Assembly: GCF_036227605.1 (NCBI RefSeq)
Contig: NZ_CP109487.1
Location: 6,013,501 to 6,077,500 of the forward strand
Direction: 5' to 3'
DNA: 64,000 bases
Source: Streptomyces sp. NBC_01439
GTDB lineage: Bacteria; Actinomycetota; Actinomycetes; Streptomycetales; Streptomycetaceae
The notes beneath the pieces were generated by a model. It searched no databases. It worked only from the letters and a program-made list of their open reading frames with translations, and was not told where the DNA came from. Positions 1 to 9,907 of the stretch are shown here, in pieces (position 1 is the stretch's first letter; every line of letters begins with the position of its first letter). The translations under genes were made by a program, and so were the position numbers.

Positions 1-623
1 AGGACGGGGTCCTGCTGCGCGAAGGGCTCGTCGGCCTGCTGACGCGTTTCGGCCACCGGGTGGCGGCGGCCGTCGGGGACGCGGACGAGCTCCGTCGCGC
101 CGTGGCCGTCCACGACCCGGACGTCGTCGTGACCGACGTACGGATGCCCCCGGGCCTGGCCGACGACGGACTGCGCGCCGCCGTGGAGCTCCGGGCCGCG
201 CGCCCGACCCTGCCGGTGCTGGTGCTCAGCCAGTACGTGCAGCGCTCGTACGCCGCCGACCTGCTGGATTCCGGGGACGGCGGCGGCGTCGGCTACCTGC
301 TGAAGGACCGGGTCGGGCAGGTGGAGCAGTTCCTCGACGCGGTGGTGACGGTGGCCGCCGGCGGCACGGTGGTGGACCCGGAGGTCGTGCGCCAGCTCCT
401 GCGCCGGCGGCGCGACCCGCTGGCCGCGCTGACCCCGCGGGAACGGGAGGTCCTGGGCCTGGTGGCGGAGGGGAAGTCGAACGGCGCCGTGGCCCGGGAG
501 CTGGTGGTGTCCGAGGCGGCCGTCGGCAAGCACATCGGGAACATCCTGGGAAAGCTCGACCTGCCGCCCGCGGAGGACACCCACCGCCGGGTCCTGGCGG
601 TCCTCGCCTACCTCCGCGGCTAA
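1..623 (+). CDS. NarL/LuxR-family response regulator, 5' end outside window
   Basis: C-terminal part of a two-component response regulator. The reading frame is open from base 3, so the start codon lies upstream of the window. A receiver domain is visible with the phosphoacceptor region [11 protein letters not shown] and a later conserved Lys in YLLKDR. It is followed by a LuxR-type helix-turn-helix that begins at LTPREREVL and contains the typical recognition region around AVGKHIGNI. Proteins of this family are phosphorylated by a sensor kinase and bind DNA as dimers. The partner kinase is probably upstream, out of sight. The stop TAA is about 48 bases before a tRNA gene. The family assignment is firm; the regulated genes are unknown. 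Confidence 0.9.
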   Translation, partial: DGVLLREGLVGLLTRFGHRVAAAVGDADELRRAVAVHDPDVVVTDVRMPPGLADDGLRAAVELRAARPTLPVLVLSQYVQRSYAADLLDSGDGGGVGYLLKDRVGQVEQFLDAVVTVAAGGTVVDPEVVRQLLRRRRDPLAALTPREREVLGLVAEGKSNGAVARELVVSEAAVGKHIGNILGKLDLPPAEDTHRRVLAVLAYLRG

Positions 624-671
624 TGGTTTTGAGCACCCCTGAGGACCAGGTAGTATTTTCTCTGTCAGCAG

Positions 672-745
672 GCGCCGCTAGCTCAGTTGGTTAGAGCAGC
701 TGACTCTTAATCAGCGGGTCCGGGGTTCGAGTCCCTGGCGGCGCA
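672..745 (+). tRNA. tRNA-Lys (anticodon CTT)
   Basis: A full cloverleaf can be drawn. The 7-bp acceptor stem pairs GCGCCGC with GCGGCGC, the D-loop holds AGTTGGTTAGA, the anticodon loop is CTCTTAA with anticodon CTT, and the T-loop has GGTTCGAGTCC. CCA is not encoded. An identical 74-base copy lies at 13475-13548 on the other strand. Confidence 0.97.
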
Positions 746-751
746 CCTGTC

Positions 752-790
752 CTTCGGGCGGTTTCCGGTTTCACCGGGAACCGCCCGAAG
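752..790 (+). terminator. hairpin terminator after tRNA-Lys
   Basis: A 17-bp stem, perfect apart from one G-T pair, with arms CTTCGGGCGGTTTCCGG and CCGGGAACCGCCCGAAG around a five-base loop. It starts seven bases after the tRNA and is followed by TGTTTT, which fits intrinsic termination. Confidence 0.85.
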
Positions 791-846
791 TGTTTTCCGA
801 GCCTTCTGGGCCTAGTGTCGCCCCGCTGTCGCCCCAGTCGCCGTTC

Positions 847-1605
847 CTAGAGCGTGAGCGACAGCAGCAGAGGTGCGGCCTTCCGGTTCAAGGTGTCCGC
901 CGCGGCGCGCAGCCGGTGTGCGTGCTCGACCGGCATCGACAGGGCCAGACAGCCCACCGAGGCGCCGGCCGTGATCGGGACCGCCGCACAGACCGTACCC
1001 ACGGCGTATTCCTGCAGGTCCAGCATGGGCACGGTGGCCGGCTGGGCGTCCAGCTTGGAGAACAGGATCCGCTCGTTCACGATCGTCTTCGACGTGAGCC
1101 GGGCGATCTTGTGGCGGGACAGGTGGTCGCGCCGCCCGTTCAGGTCGAGCTGCGTCAGCAGACACTTGCCGACCGCACTGGCGTGCGCTGCGGAGCGGAA
1201 GTCGACCCACTCGTGCACCTTCGGCGTGCGGGGACTGTCCGCGAACTGCGTGATCCTGACCTCGCCGTCCACGTACCGGCTGATGTAGACGGCCGCGCCG
1301 ACCGAGTCGCGCAGTCGGTCCAGGGTCTCCTGGAGCTTGTCGGTGAGCGCTTGCTGCCGGTCGATGCCGGAGCCGAGCAGGACGAGGGAATCCCCTATGG
1401 CGTAAGCGCCGTCGGACACCTGCAGGACGTATCCCTCGCGGCGCAGCATCAGCAGCATAGGAGCGAGATGGGCTGCGGGCAGGCCGGTCTCACGCGCGAT
1501 CTGCACGTCCGTCACACCACCGGTGTGACGTGCGATCGTTTCGAGTACGCGTAGTGCGTACTGCACCGAGTGGAACGGCGCGGTCGGCTCGGGCTTCAGC
1601 GCCAC
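847..1605 (-). CDS. IclR-family transcriptional regulator
   Basis: A 252-residue protein of the usual IclR length. It has an N-terminal winged helix-turn-helix (about residues 12-70, with SVQYALRVLETIARHTGGVT and a following recognition helix) and a C-terminal effector-binding domain (about 80-245). That domain shows the family's SAVGKCLL and AVPI segments. IclR proteins bind short palindromes and respond to small metabolites. The gene is divergent from a flavin-dependent monooxygenase gene that starts at 1858, and the 252-bp gap contains a 12-bp palindrome, so control of that neighbour and of itself is a reasonable inference. The ligand is not evident. Confidence 0.9.
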   Translation of the reverse strand: MALKPEPTAPFHSVQYALRVLETIARHTGGVTDVQIARETGLPAAHLAPMLLMLRREGYVLQVSDGAYAIGDSLVLLGSGIDRQQALTDKLQETLDRLRDSVGAAVYISRYVDGEVRITQFADSPRTPKVHEWVDFRSAAHASAVGKCLLTQLDLNGRRDHLSRHKIARLTSKTIVNERILFSKLDAQPATVPMLDLQEYAVGTVCAAVPITAGASVGCLALSMPVEHAHRLRAAADTLNRKAAPLLLSLTL

Positions 1606-1728
1606 GGTTTCCCCCCTAGCAGGTTGTTACCGCTTGCCCTACCACGATAGCCATCAAGAGGCCCATGTGGAGCGCCGGTTGGGGAGATTGCTGGCTCAAT
1701 TATGTCTGTCTGCCTGGACCTACTCCAT

Positions 1729-1740
1729 TGGCATATGCCA
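1729..1740. promoter_or_regulatory. 12-bp palindrome, possible IclR operator
   Basis: TGGCATATGCCA is a perfect palindrome in the divergent IclR/oxidoreductase intergenic region. The half-site TGGCAT occurs again at once downstream in GTGGCATGACC. Assignment to the neighbouring IclR protein is inferred from position only. Confidence 0.45.
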
Positions 1741-1857
1741 GTGGCATGACCATCAGTCGGCCCCCCGCGGGAATGCCCGGCGACCGCCCATGGTTCGAGT
1801 TCTTCGTACGGTGTCGTACTGATGCCGCACGCCCAGGAGAGCGAAACGGGAGCGACG

Positions 1858-2997
1858 ATGAGTGACGCAGGGGACGACGTACGGGCCCACGTGAGGGCGG
1901 GCGCGGCGGAGAACCGGAACGCGAGCGGGATCCGCGCCACCGCGCACGGCCGGGCGACCGTACCGCTCTCCGTCCTGGACCTCGTCACCGTCGGCGCGGG
2001 CAGCACCGCCCACGCCTCCCTCCGTACGAGCGTCGAGATCGCCCGCCTCGCCGAATCCCGCGGCTACCACCGCCACTGGGTCGCCGAACACCACTCCATG
2101 CCCGGCGTCGCCAGCTCCTCGCCCGCCGTGATCCTGGCCCACCTCGCCGCGCACACCTCCCGCATCCGGCTCGGTTCCGGCGGGGTCATGCTGCCCAACC
2201 ACGCCCCGCTCGCCGTCGCCGAGCAGTTCGGCACCCTGGAGGCGCTCGCCCCGGGCCGGATCGACCTCGGACTCGGCCGCGCCCCGGGCACCGACGGCCG
2301 CACCGCCCTCGCACTGCGCGGACCGGGCCGCCTCGACGAGGCCGCCGACGAGTTCCCGCGGCAGCTCGCGGAGCTCACCCGCTTCCTCGACGACGACTTC
2401 CCCGACGGGCACCCGTACGCCCGCGTGCACGCCGTACCCGGCCCGGTCCAGGGCCCCGCCGGCCGGCCGCCGCTGTGGCTGCTCGGCTCCTCCGGCTTCA
2501 GCGCCCGCCTCGCCGGCGAGCTCGGCCTGCCCTTCGCCTACGCCCACCACTTCTCGGCGGCCGGCACCCTGCCCGCGCTCGACCTCTACCGCCAGAGCTT
2601 CCGCCCCTCGGCCGTCCTCGACGCGCCCTACGCCGTCATCGGGGTCTCCGCGCTCGCCGCCGACACCGACGCGGCGGCCCGCGCCCAGGTGCTCACGGGC
2701 GCGCTGTCGATGCTGCGCCTGCGCACCGGACGGCCCGGCCTGATCCCGACGCCCGAAGAGGCGGCGGCGTACGCGTTCTCCCCGCTGGAGCGGGAGTTCG
2801 TCGACAGCTGGCTCGCGAACGTCGTCCACGGCACCCCCGACGAGGTCCGCACCGGGCTCGACGACCTGGCCAAGCGAACGGGTGCGGACGAGCTGATGCT
2901 GACCACCAACGCCCACAGCGGGGCCGCCCGGTTGCGCTCGTACGAGCTCGTCGCAGACGTGTACGGGATGCCGGTGGAGGTACCCGCCGCCGATTGA
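1858..2997 (+). CDS. LLM-class flavin-dependent oxidoreductase (luciferase-like)
   Basis: A 379-residue bacterial-luciferase-like TIM-barrel protein. It shows family signatures such as GYHRHWVAEHH near the N-terminus, RIRLGSGGVMLPNHAPL and GRIDLGLGRAPG. Such enzymes use reduced FMN or F420 and oxygen to oxidise small molecules; the substrate cannot be read from sequence. I chose ATG 1858 because GGGAG lies about six bases upstream; an in-frame ATG at 1822 lacks a good ribosome site and would add 12 residues with no family match. The gene is divergent from the IclR regulator at 847-1605, which may control it. Length and motifs are complete. Confidence 0.88.
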   Translation: MSDAGDDVRAHVRAGAAENRNASGIRATAHGRATVPLSVLDLVTVGAGSTAHASLRTSVEIARLAESRGYHRHWVAEHHSMPGVASSSPAVILAHLAAHTSRIRLGSGGVMLPNHAPLAVAEQFGTLEALAPGRIDLGLGRAPGTDGRTALALRGPGRLDEAADEFPRQLAELTRFLDDDFPDGHPYARVHAVPGPVQGPAGRPPLWLLGSSGFSARLAGELGLPFAYAHHFSAAGTLPALDLYRQSFRPSAVLDAPYAVIGVSALAADTDAAARAQVLTGALSMLRLRTGRPGLIPTPEEAAAYAFSPLEREFVDSWLANVVHGTPDEVRTGLDDLAKRTGADELMLTTNAHSGAARLRSYELVADVYGMPVEVPAAD

Positions 2998-3142
2998 CCC
3001 CGCGCGAACGGCGTTTGGCTGGTTTGTTGCCGAAACCTTGCACGGAGCTGCCTGAAGGCAGCCTTAAACCGCTCGTCACCCGGGGTGGCGGGCGGTTTCT
3101 GTTGTGCGCTCAGGTCTCTGACTTGGGGAAATAGCGCGTGAG

Positions 3143-3199
3143 TGGTCTAGTCCTTCTTTGGTCCGAACCATTGACGTGGGGGTGGAGTGATCGCTATCA
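3143..3199 (+). promoter_or_regulatory. tandem DasR-like operators and promoter of the chitinase gene
   Basis: Two imperfect 12-base copies, TGGTCTAGTCCT (3143-3154) and TGGTCCGAACCA (3159-3170), sit 16 bases apart. They are followed immediately by a -35-like TTGACG (3171-3176) and, 17 bases on, CTATCA. Paired 12-bp repeats at this position are known for Streptomyces chitinase promoters, and they match the DasR (GntR-family) consensus ACTGGTCTAGACCAGT. Repression by DasR, relieved by glucosamine-6-phosphate, is the expected control. Confidence 0.8.
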
Positions 3200-3252
3200 C
3201 TTCTCTCACCCGAACCGCTTGAACTCCCCTCCCACCCCCACGGAGACAGCTC

Positions 3253-4953
<1,701 letters not shown>

Positions 4954-4976
4954 TCTCCCCCCACCCCGCGCCGAGC

Positions 4977-5021
4977 GACACCTCCGCCCTGCCCCTCACC
5001 GGGGTGGGGCGGCGGTGTGTC
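4977..5021 (+). terminator. hairpin terminator of the chitinase gene
   Basis: A long G+C-rich inverted repeat begins 24 bases after the stop codon. Arms GACACCTCCGCCCTGCCCC and GGGGTGGGGCGGCGGTGTG pair with few mismatches. There is no U-run, as is usual in Streptomyces. Confidence 0.7.
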
Positions 5022-5023
5022 AC

Positions 5024-6300
5024 GTGACTCCTCCCCCTCCTGAAGGAGGGGGCTTCTCGCTAGGCCGGGTTGGCGTCGCGACGGACCAGCCCGGCCCGTA
5101 GAACGTTCAAGGCGCCCACCGTGTCTGCGTGCGCGTGGTGGCCGCAGGCGACGCAGTGGAACCTCTGCTGGGTGGGCCGGTTCTCTGCTCCGACGTGCCC
5201 GCATTGGGGACAGGTCCGGGAGGTGTTGCGGGGGTCCACAGCGATCAGCTCTCGTCCGGCGCTTTCAGCCTTGGCGTGCAGGATCTTCAGGAACACCCCC
5301 CATCCGGCATCCGAGACTGAGCGGTTGAGTCCGGCCTTCGTGGCGGCCCCGTTGGGCAAAAAGCTGCCGGGATGGTCAGGGTCGGGTTTCGCTTTGGGCG
5401 CCCTGACCATGTTGCGGATCTTGAGGTCTTCGTGCGCAATGAAGTCGTGTTGGCGGACCAGGTCCAGGGCGGTTTTGTGGGCGTGGTCGAGGCGCTGGCG
5501 GCGGACCTTGCGGTGCAGGTCGGCAACCTTGCGGACGGTCTTCTTGCGCCGGTTGCTTCGGCGCTCGCACCGGGCAAGGGCCTGCTGTGCGGCTCCGAGC
5601 TTCGCGGCAACCTTCCGCCCGTGGCGCGGGTTCTCGACAAACCCGCCGCTGGAGTCGGCGAGGAAGTGGGTCAAACCCATGTCAATTCCAGCCGTGCTGC
5701 CCGTTTTGGGCTTCGGCTCGGGCTGTGCCTGCTCGGCGGTCAGGATCACATACCAGCGTTTTCCCTCGCGCTTGACGGTGATGGTCTTGACCTTGCCGGT
5801 CAATGGCCGGTGCTGGTTGACCTTGACGTGCCCCACACCCTGGAAGCGGACGCGGGTGACCGGGTCGTGCGGGGTGGAGTCCCATCGGCAGCCGTCGCCG
5901 TCCTCGGGGAACTCCACCGTGTCGAACCGGTTCATCCCGCGAAAGCGCGGGTAGCCAGGCGTGTCACCGGACTTGACGCGGCGGAAGAACGCGGCGAACG
6001 CCTTGGCGAGACGGCGCAGTGTCGCCTGCTGAGAGGAGAACGACCAGCGGCCCTGACACTCCGGGTCGAACGCCCGGATCTCCTTGAGCTGCGCGGACTG
6101 CATCCCGTACTGGACACTCGTCTTCGACACATGCCGCCAGGCGTCCCGGCGTTCCTGCAACGCGCCGTTGTAGAGCGAGCAGTGATCGCGCAGCATCTCG
6201 CCCAGCGCGACCTGCTGCCCGGCAGTGGGCCGCATGAGGAACTTGTACGCACGGATCACCTGGCCCACCCCCTTTCGGTGCTGTGATTCAACCTAGCGAT
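5024..6300 (-). mobile_element. IS200/IS605-type element carrying only tnpB (IS1341-like), copy 1
   Basis: The tnpB gene is bounded on its 3' side by a typical IS605 right end. Read on the minus strand there is GAAGC, then a perfect 9-bp hairpin (5033-5052, arms CCCCCTCCT/AGGAGGGGG), then AGGAGTCAC, which should be the element's terminus near 5024. No tnpA transposase gene is present. The left end, upstream of tnpB near 6270-6300, cannot be fixed by eye. The element sits between the chitinase terminator and an XRE regulator and disrupts no gene. Confidence 0.75.
5060..6268 (-). CDS. tnpB: TnpB family RNA-guided endonuclease / IS605 OrfB
   Basis: A 402-residue complete TnpB. The N-terminal helix-turn-helix/REC-like part (RAYKFLMRPT, then LYNGALQERRDAW) leads to a split RuvC domain. 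Catalytic positions are Asp196 (GIDMGL), Glu280 (AHEDLK) and Asp382 (HADTVGALN). A zinc ribbon has Cys353/Cys356 and Cys372/Cys375. TnpB proteins are guided by an RNA made from the element's right end and cut DNA next to a short motif matching the left-end target site. The usual DRDxNAA block is changed to ADTVGALN, but the acidic residue is kept, so activity is plausible. The start is GTG. No TnpA partner is present. Confidence 0.93.
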   Translation of the reverse strand: MGQVIRAYKFLMRPTAGQQVALGEMLRDHCSLYNGALQERRDAWRHVSKTSVQYGMQSAQLKEIRAFDPECQGRWSFSSQQATLRRLAKAFAAFFRRVKSGDTPGYPRFRGMNRFDTVEFPEDGDGCRWDSTPHDPVTRVRFQGVGHVKVNQHRPLTGKVKTITVKREGKRWYVILTAEQAQPEPKPKTGSTAGIDMGLTHFLADSSGGFVENPRHGRKVAAKLGAAQQALARCERRSNRRKKTVRKVADLHRKVRRQRLDHAHKTALDLVRQHDFIAHEDLKIRNMVRAPKAKPDPDHPGSFLPNGAATKAGLNRSVSDAGWGVFLKILHAKAESAGRELIAVDPRNTSRTCPQCGHVGAENRPTQQRFHCVACGHHAHADTVGALNVLRAGLVRRDANPA

Positions 6301-6404
6301 ACCCACGCAGGACCAGGGACGGTTACCGGATTTTGCGCACCGCTGCGTATCCAACTCGTTACGCTCGGAGATAGGCTGTACTTCCTGATCGGAGTGACCG
6401 TCCC

Positions 6405-7253
6405 ATGGCTCAGGTCCGTGAAATCGATCCCAGTGCCTCGCCGCTGGACTACTACAGCTACGAGCTGCGCCGACTGAGAGAAGAGGCCGGCCTCAAGCAG
6501 GCGCAGCTGGGCGCGATCATCTTCTGTACGGGCTCCCTGATCGGCATGATCGAGAACGGCAAGCGGGTCCCGACGCGGGACTTCTCGGAACGGGTGGACG
6601 CGGCCCTGGGCACGGACGGGCACTTCTCCCGCCTGGTGGGGCTGGTCCTGCGGAGCGTGTTGCCGACGTGGTTCCAGCCGTTCGCAGAGATGGAGGCTCG
6701 GGCCTCGTACATCTCCACGTATCAGGCGCAGTTGGTGTACGGGCTGTTGCAGACGCCTGACTACGCGCGCGCTGTGCTGGCCAGCGGACTGCCGGAGGAG
6801 TTGGACGACATGCTGGCCGCACGACTGGACCGTCAGCGAATCCTGGACCGGGAGCACCCGCCCATGGTGTGGGTGGTGCTCGACGAGGCTGCGTTGTACC
6901 GACCGATCGGCGGCCTGGACGTCATGCGGGACCAGCTGGCCCACCTACTGCGCTTTCGAGAGAAGCGCTGGGTAAGGATCCAGGTGCTGCCCTTCGCGGC
7001 AGGTGAACACGCCAGCCTGATCGGCTCGTTCACTGCCATGAGGTTCGACGATGACCCAGACATGGTCTACTCGGAGGACCTCATCTCCGGACACATGACG
7101 GCCAACCCTGACACGGTCAAAGAAGCCTCGCTTCGTTACGCTCACGTGCAGGCCGCTGCTCTCTCCGTTGAGGCTTCGGCGGCACTGATTGTCCGCGTAA
7201 TGGAGGAACGTTATGGGCATCAACCAGAACCTGACCAACGCGCGGTGGCGTAA
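6405..7253 (+). CDS. XRE helix-turn-helix regulator with DUF5753 (WhiJ/Scr1-like)
   Basis: A 282-residue member of the large actinomycete family that joins an N-terminal XRE-type helix-turn-helix (about residues 18-75, ELRRLREEAGLKQAQLGAI ... GSLIGMIENGKR) to a C-terminal DUF5753 domain (about 100-270, YGLLQTPDYARAVL ... VQVLPF-type strands). Relatives such as WhiJ affect sporulation and antibiotic production and work with a small DUF397 protein. Such a gene overlaps here, starting at 7213, 41 bases before this stop, so the two are translationally linked. Whether the pair acts as a toxin-antitoxin unit or a developmental switch is unsettled for the family. Confidence 0.92.
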   Translation: MAQVREIDPSASPLDYYSYELRRLREEAGLKQAQLGAIIFCTGSLIGMIENGKRVPTRDFSERVDAALGTDGHFSRLVGLVLRSVLPTWFQPFAEMEARASYISTYQAQLVYGLLQTPDYARAVLASGLPEELDDMLAARLDRQRILDREHPPMVWVVLDEAALYRPIGGLDVMRDQLAHLLRFREKRWVRIQVLPFAAGEHASLIGSFTAMRFDDDPDMVYSEDLISGHMTANPDTVKEASLRYAHVQAAALSVEASAALIVRVMEERYGHQPEPDQRAVA

Positions 7254-7473
7254 GTCGAGCTACAGCGGGAACACCGGCGGCGAATGCGTCGAGTGCGCCC
7301 CGCTCGGCTCCGCCGCCTGGCGCAAGGCCTCGTACAGCGGAAACACCGGCGGCGACTGCGTCGAGGTGGCCGCCCAGCCCTGCAAGGTGGCGGTCCGGGA
7401 CTCCAAGAACCCCGGCGGCCCCGCCTTCACCGTCACCCCGGAGGCGTTCACGGCGTTCGTCCGGAGTCTCTGA
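7213..7473 (+). CDS. DUF397-domain protein with a duplicated N-terminal motif
   Basis: An 86-residue partner of the preceding XRE/DUF5753 regulator. DUF397 proteins are small and carry the motif W(R/K)KSSYSGxxGxxCVE. Here the motif appears twice in tandem (WRKSSYSGNTGGECVECAP near residue 12 and WRKASYSGNTGGDCVEV near residue 36). Only the second is followed by the rest of the domain (VAVRDSKNPGGPAFTVTPEAFTAFV). The first copy looks like a partial in-frame duplication. The gene overlaps the regulator by 41 bases and ATG 7213 follows a GGAGG ribosome site. Confidence 0.92.
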   Translation: MGINQNLTNARWRKSSYSGNTGGECVECAPLGSAAWRKASYSGNTGGDCVEVAAQPCKVAVRDSKNPGGPAFTVTPEAFTAFVRSL

Positions 7474-7606
7474 GGCGATCTCCCGGCAGCCCTGGGATGC
7501 GGGGCGGTCGGGAGTGGTCGACGCTGGAAGGGCGGGCCTGTGGCCCCATTGTGGAGTTCTCCGGCCAGGGCTCGCTCTTCCTCCCCCTCGCGTGAGGAGT
7601 CGACCC

Positions 7607-9859
7607 ATGCGCGACGACTTCCGTTTGGCCATCAGGGCCGCCCCGACGTACAGCCGGGGTGAACCGGTGTCACTCATCTTCGAGCTGGAGAACCTGGGCG
7701 ACAGGGACTACCGGCTACTTGTGTGGAACACCCCCCTCGAAGGTGAAGTCTTCAACTTCCTTGAGGTGCGGCACGAAAGCCAGGCCGTTCCCTACGACGG
7801 ACGGCTGGTCAGCCGTACTGACCCCGGTCCGGACTCCTACCGCACCCTCCGCATCGGCGAGACCATCGTCGAGGAGCTCGACGTCACCGAGTCGTTCGCG
7901 CTGGACGAGCCCGGTACGTACGAGGTCACCCTGCTGGTGCGCTTCGCCGATGTCATCCCCGTCGTGGGGCCGGACGCCATCACCTCACGCCCCCGGCACG
8001 AGCACCAGGGACTCACCCTCGATCCGGTCAGCACGTGCTTCGACCTCCTGCCGGACGGCACCGCACGGGCCACGTCCGGCGAGCGGGCGCGCAGGGAGGG
8101 GCCGAGGGACGACGCCCGGCGGGTCGTGATCGCCCCGGACACGGAGCGGCCGTCGGCGCTGCTGCGGGACATCGTGCTTCCCCCGGGGTTCGCCGAGGTG
8201 TTCGCCGCGCACGACAACGCGTGCGCCTGGCTGGACGCGTCCATCGCCGAGCTGGACAGCTGGAGCGGCCGGACGGACAACAGCCTCTACCGGGAATGGT
8301 TCGGGGTGGACAGCGTCTCCCGCTACAAGACCGTGCGGGACCGCATGGCCGGGACGCGCGCCTGGATGAACAGGGAGATCACCTACGACCTGAGCCCTCC
8401 GAGCTGCGGAGCCAACACCACCAACTACACCCACCTCGGATCGGACACCGTCTACGTCTGTCCGGCCTTCTACACGCTCCCGGCGACCGGAACCGATTCC
8501 CGGTTCGGGGCCGTCGCGCACGAGTGGAGCCACGCGGCCACGAACGTCGACACCGACGACATCGTCTACGGCCTTCCGGCCTCGCGCGCCCTCGCGATCA
8601 GCAACCCGGACAAGGCGGCGAAGAACGCCGACAACTACAGCTCCTTCGTCGAAACGCTCAGCCTCCGCATGCTGACCGCGCCCGTCTTCTGGCCCAACGG
8701 CAAGGTGTACGTGTTCGCCGGCGGCCAGTACTACCGGATCGACCCCGCCAGCCGGCGGGTCGACCCCGGCTACCCGCTGCCCATCAACCCGAACTGGCCC
8801 GGACTGTGGGGCGACCGGATCGACGCCGGTGTGGTGTGGCCCAACGGCAAGGCGTACTTCTTCCGCGACAGCCAGTACATGCGCTACGACATCGCGACCG
8901 ACAAGGTGGACGCGGGCTACCCGCTGCCCATCGGCCAGTTCTGGCCCGGTCTGTGGGGCGACCGGATCGACGCGGCGATCGTCTGGAACAACGGCAAGGC
9001 CTACTTCTTCCGTGACAACCAGTACATGCGCTACGACATTGCCGCCGACAAGGTGGACCCCGGCTACCCCAAGCCGATCGCCGGCAACTGGCCCGGCCTG
9101 TGGGGCGACGGCATCCAGGGCGCCGTGATGTGGAACGACGGCAAGGCGTACCTGATGCGCGGCTGGCAGTACGTCGGCTACGACGTCGCCGCGGACCGGG
9201 TCGCCCCGGCCTACCCGCGGGCGATCGGCGAGAACTGGCCCGGACTCTGGAGCGGCGGAGGCCTCGACGCGGCCATCATGTACAACAACGGCAACGCCTA
9301 CTTCATGCGCGGCACCCACTACAGGGGCTACGACATCGCGGAAGACCGGGTCGTCGACCCCACCTACGAACTGACCATCGCCGGGAACTGGCCGGGCCTG
9401 TGGGACACCGTCGACTCGGGCATCCCGTGGCCCAACGGGAAGGTCTACTTCTTCCGCGGCAGGCAGTACGTGCGCTGGGACATCGCGACCAACCGGGTGG
9501 ACCCCGGCTACCCGCGGCCGATCGCCGGGAACTGGCCCGGCCTGTGGAGCGACCGGATCGATGCCGCCGTCCTGTGGCCCACCAACGGCAAGGCGTACTT
9601 CTTCCGCGGCAACCAGTACATGCGGTACGACATCGCCACCGACAAGGTGGACCCCGGATACCCACTGCCGATCAGCCCGTACTGGCCCGGTCTGTGGAGC
9701 GACGGGGTCGACGCCGGGATCGTGTGGGACAACGGGAAGGCGTACTTCTTCAAGGGCTCGCAGTACGTGCGGTACGACATCGCCGCCGACCGGGTCGACG
9801 ACGGCTACCCGCTGCCCATCGGCTCCAACTGGCCGGGCCTGCCCGGCCGCACGGCGTAG
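7607..9859 (+). CDS. M35-like (aspzincin) metallopeptidase with eight hemopexin repeats
   Basis: A 750-residue protein starting at ATG 7607, behind GAGGAG. Residues about 1-120 form a beta-rich domain (FELENLGDRDYRLLVWNTP). A peptidase domain follows, with HEWSH at 305-309, a downstream TDD acidic motif and YGLPASRALAISNPDKAAKN, which matches the aspzincin/deuterolysin M35 family. From about residue 362 there are eight hemopexin-like repeats of ~48 residues (WPNGKAYFF...QYMRYDIA...DPGYPLPI...WPGLW), enough for two four-bladed propellers. M35 enzymes are zinc endopeptidases, often cutting at Lys. No signal peptide is visible, so export by another route or an intracellular role must be considered. 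The eight repeats are very alike, implying recent internal duplication. The link to the upstream XRE/DUF397 pair is positional only. Confidence 0.88.
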   Translation: MRDDFRLAIRAAPTYSRGEPVSLIFELENLGDRDYRLLVWNTPLEGEVFNFLEVRHESQAVPYDGRLVSRTDPGPDSYRTLRIGETIVEELDVTESFALDEPGTYEVTLLVRFADVIPVVGPDAITSRPRHEHQGLTLDPVSTCFDLLPDGTARATSGERARREGPRDDARRVVIAPDTERPSALLRDIVLPPGFAEVFAAHDNACAWLDASIAELDSWSGRTDNSLYREWFGVDSVSRYKTVRDRMAGTRAWMNREITYDLSPPSCGANTTNYTHLGSDTVYVCPAFYTLPATGTDSRFGAVAHEWSHAATNVDTDDIVYGLPASRALAISNPDKAAKNADNYSSFVETLSLRMLTAPVFWPNGKVYVFAGGQYYRIDPASRRVDPGYPLPINPNWPGLWGDRIDAGVVWPNGKAYFFRDSQYMRYDIATDKVDAGYPLPIGQFWPGLWGDRIDAAIVWNNGKAYFFRDNQYMRYDIAADKVDPGYPKPIAGNWPGLWGDGIQGAVMWNDGKAYLMRGWQYVGYDVAADRVAPAYPRAIGENWPGLWSGGGLDAAIMYNNGNAYFMRGTHYRGYDIAEDRVVDPTYELTIAGNWPGLWDTVDSGIPWPNGKVYFFRGRQYVRWDIATNRVDPGYPRPIAGNWPGLWSDRIDAAVLWPTNGKAYFFRGNQYMRYDIATDKVDPGYPLPISPYWPGLWSDGVDAGIVWDNGKAYFFKGSQYVRYDIAADRVDDGYPLPIGSNWPGLPGRTA

Positions 9860-9907
9860 GCCACCGGAAGCGCTGGCCCGCAGGTCGAGAACGGCGAAGC
9901 GGAACGG

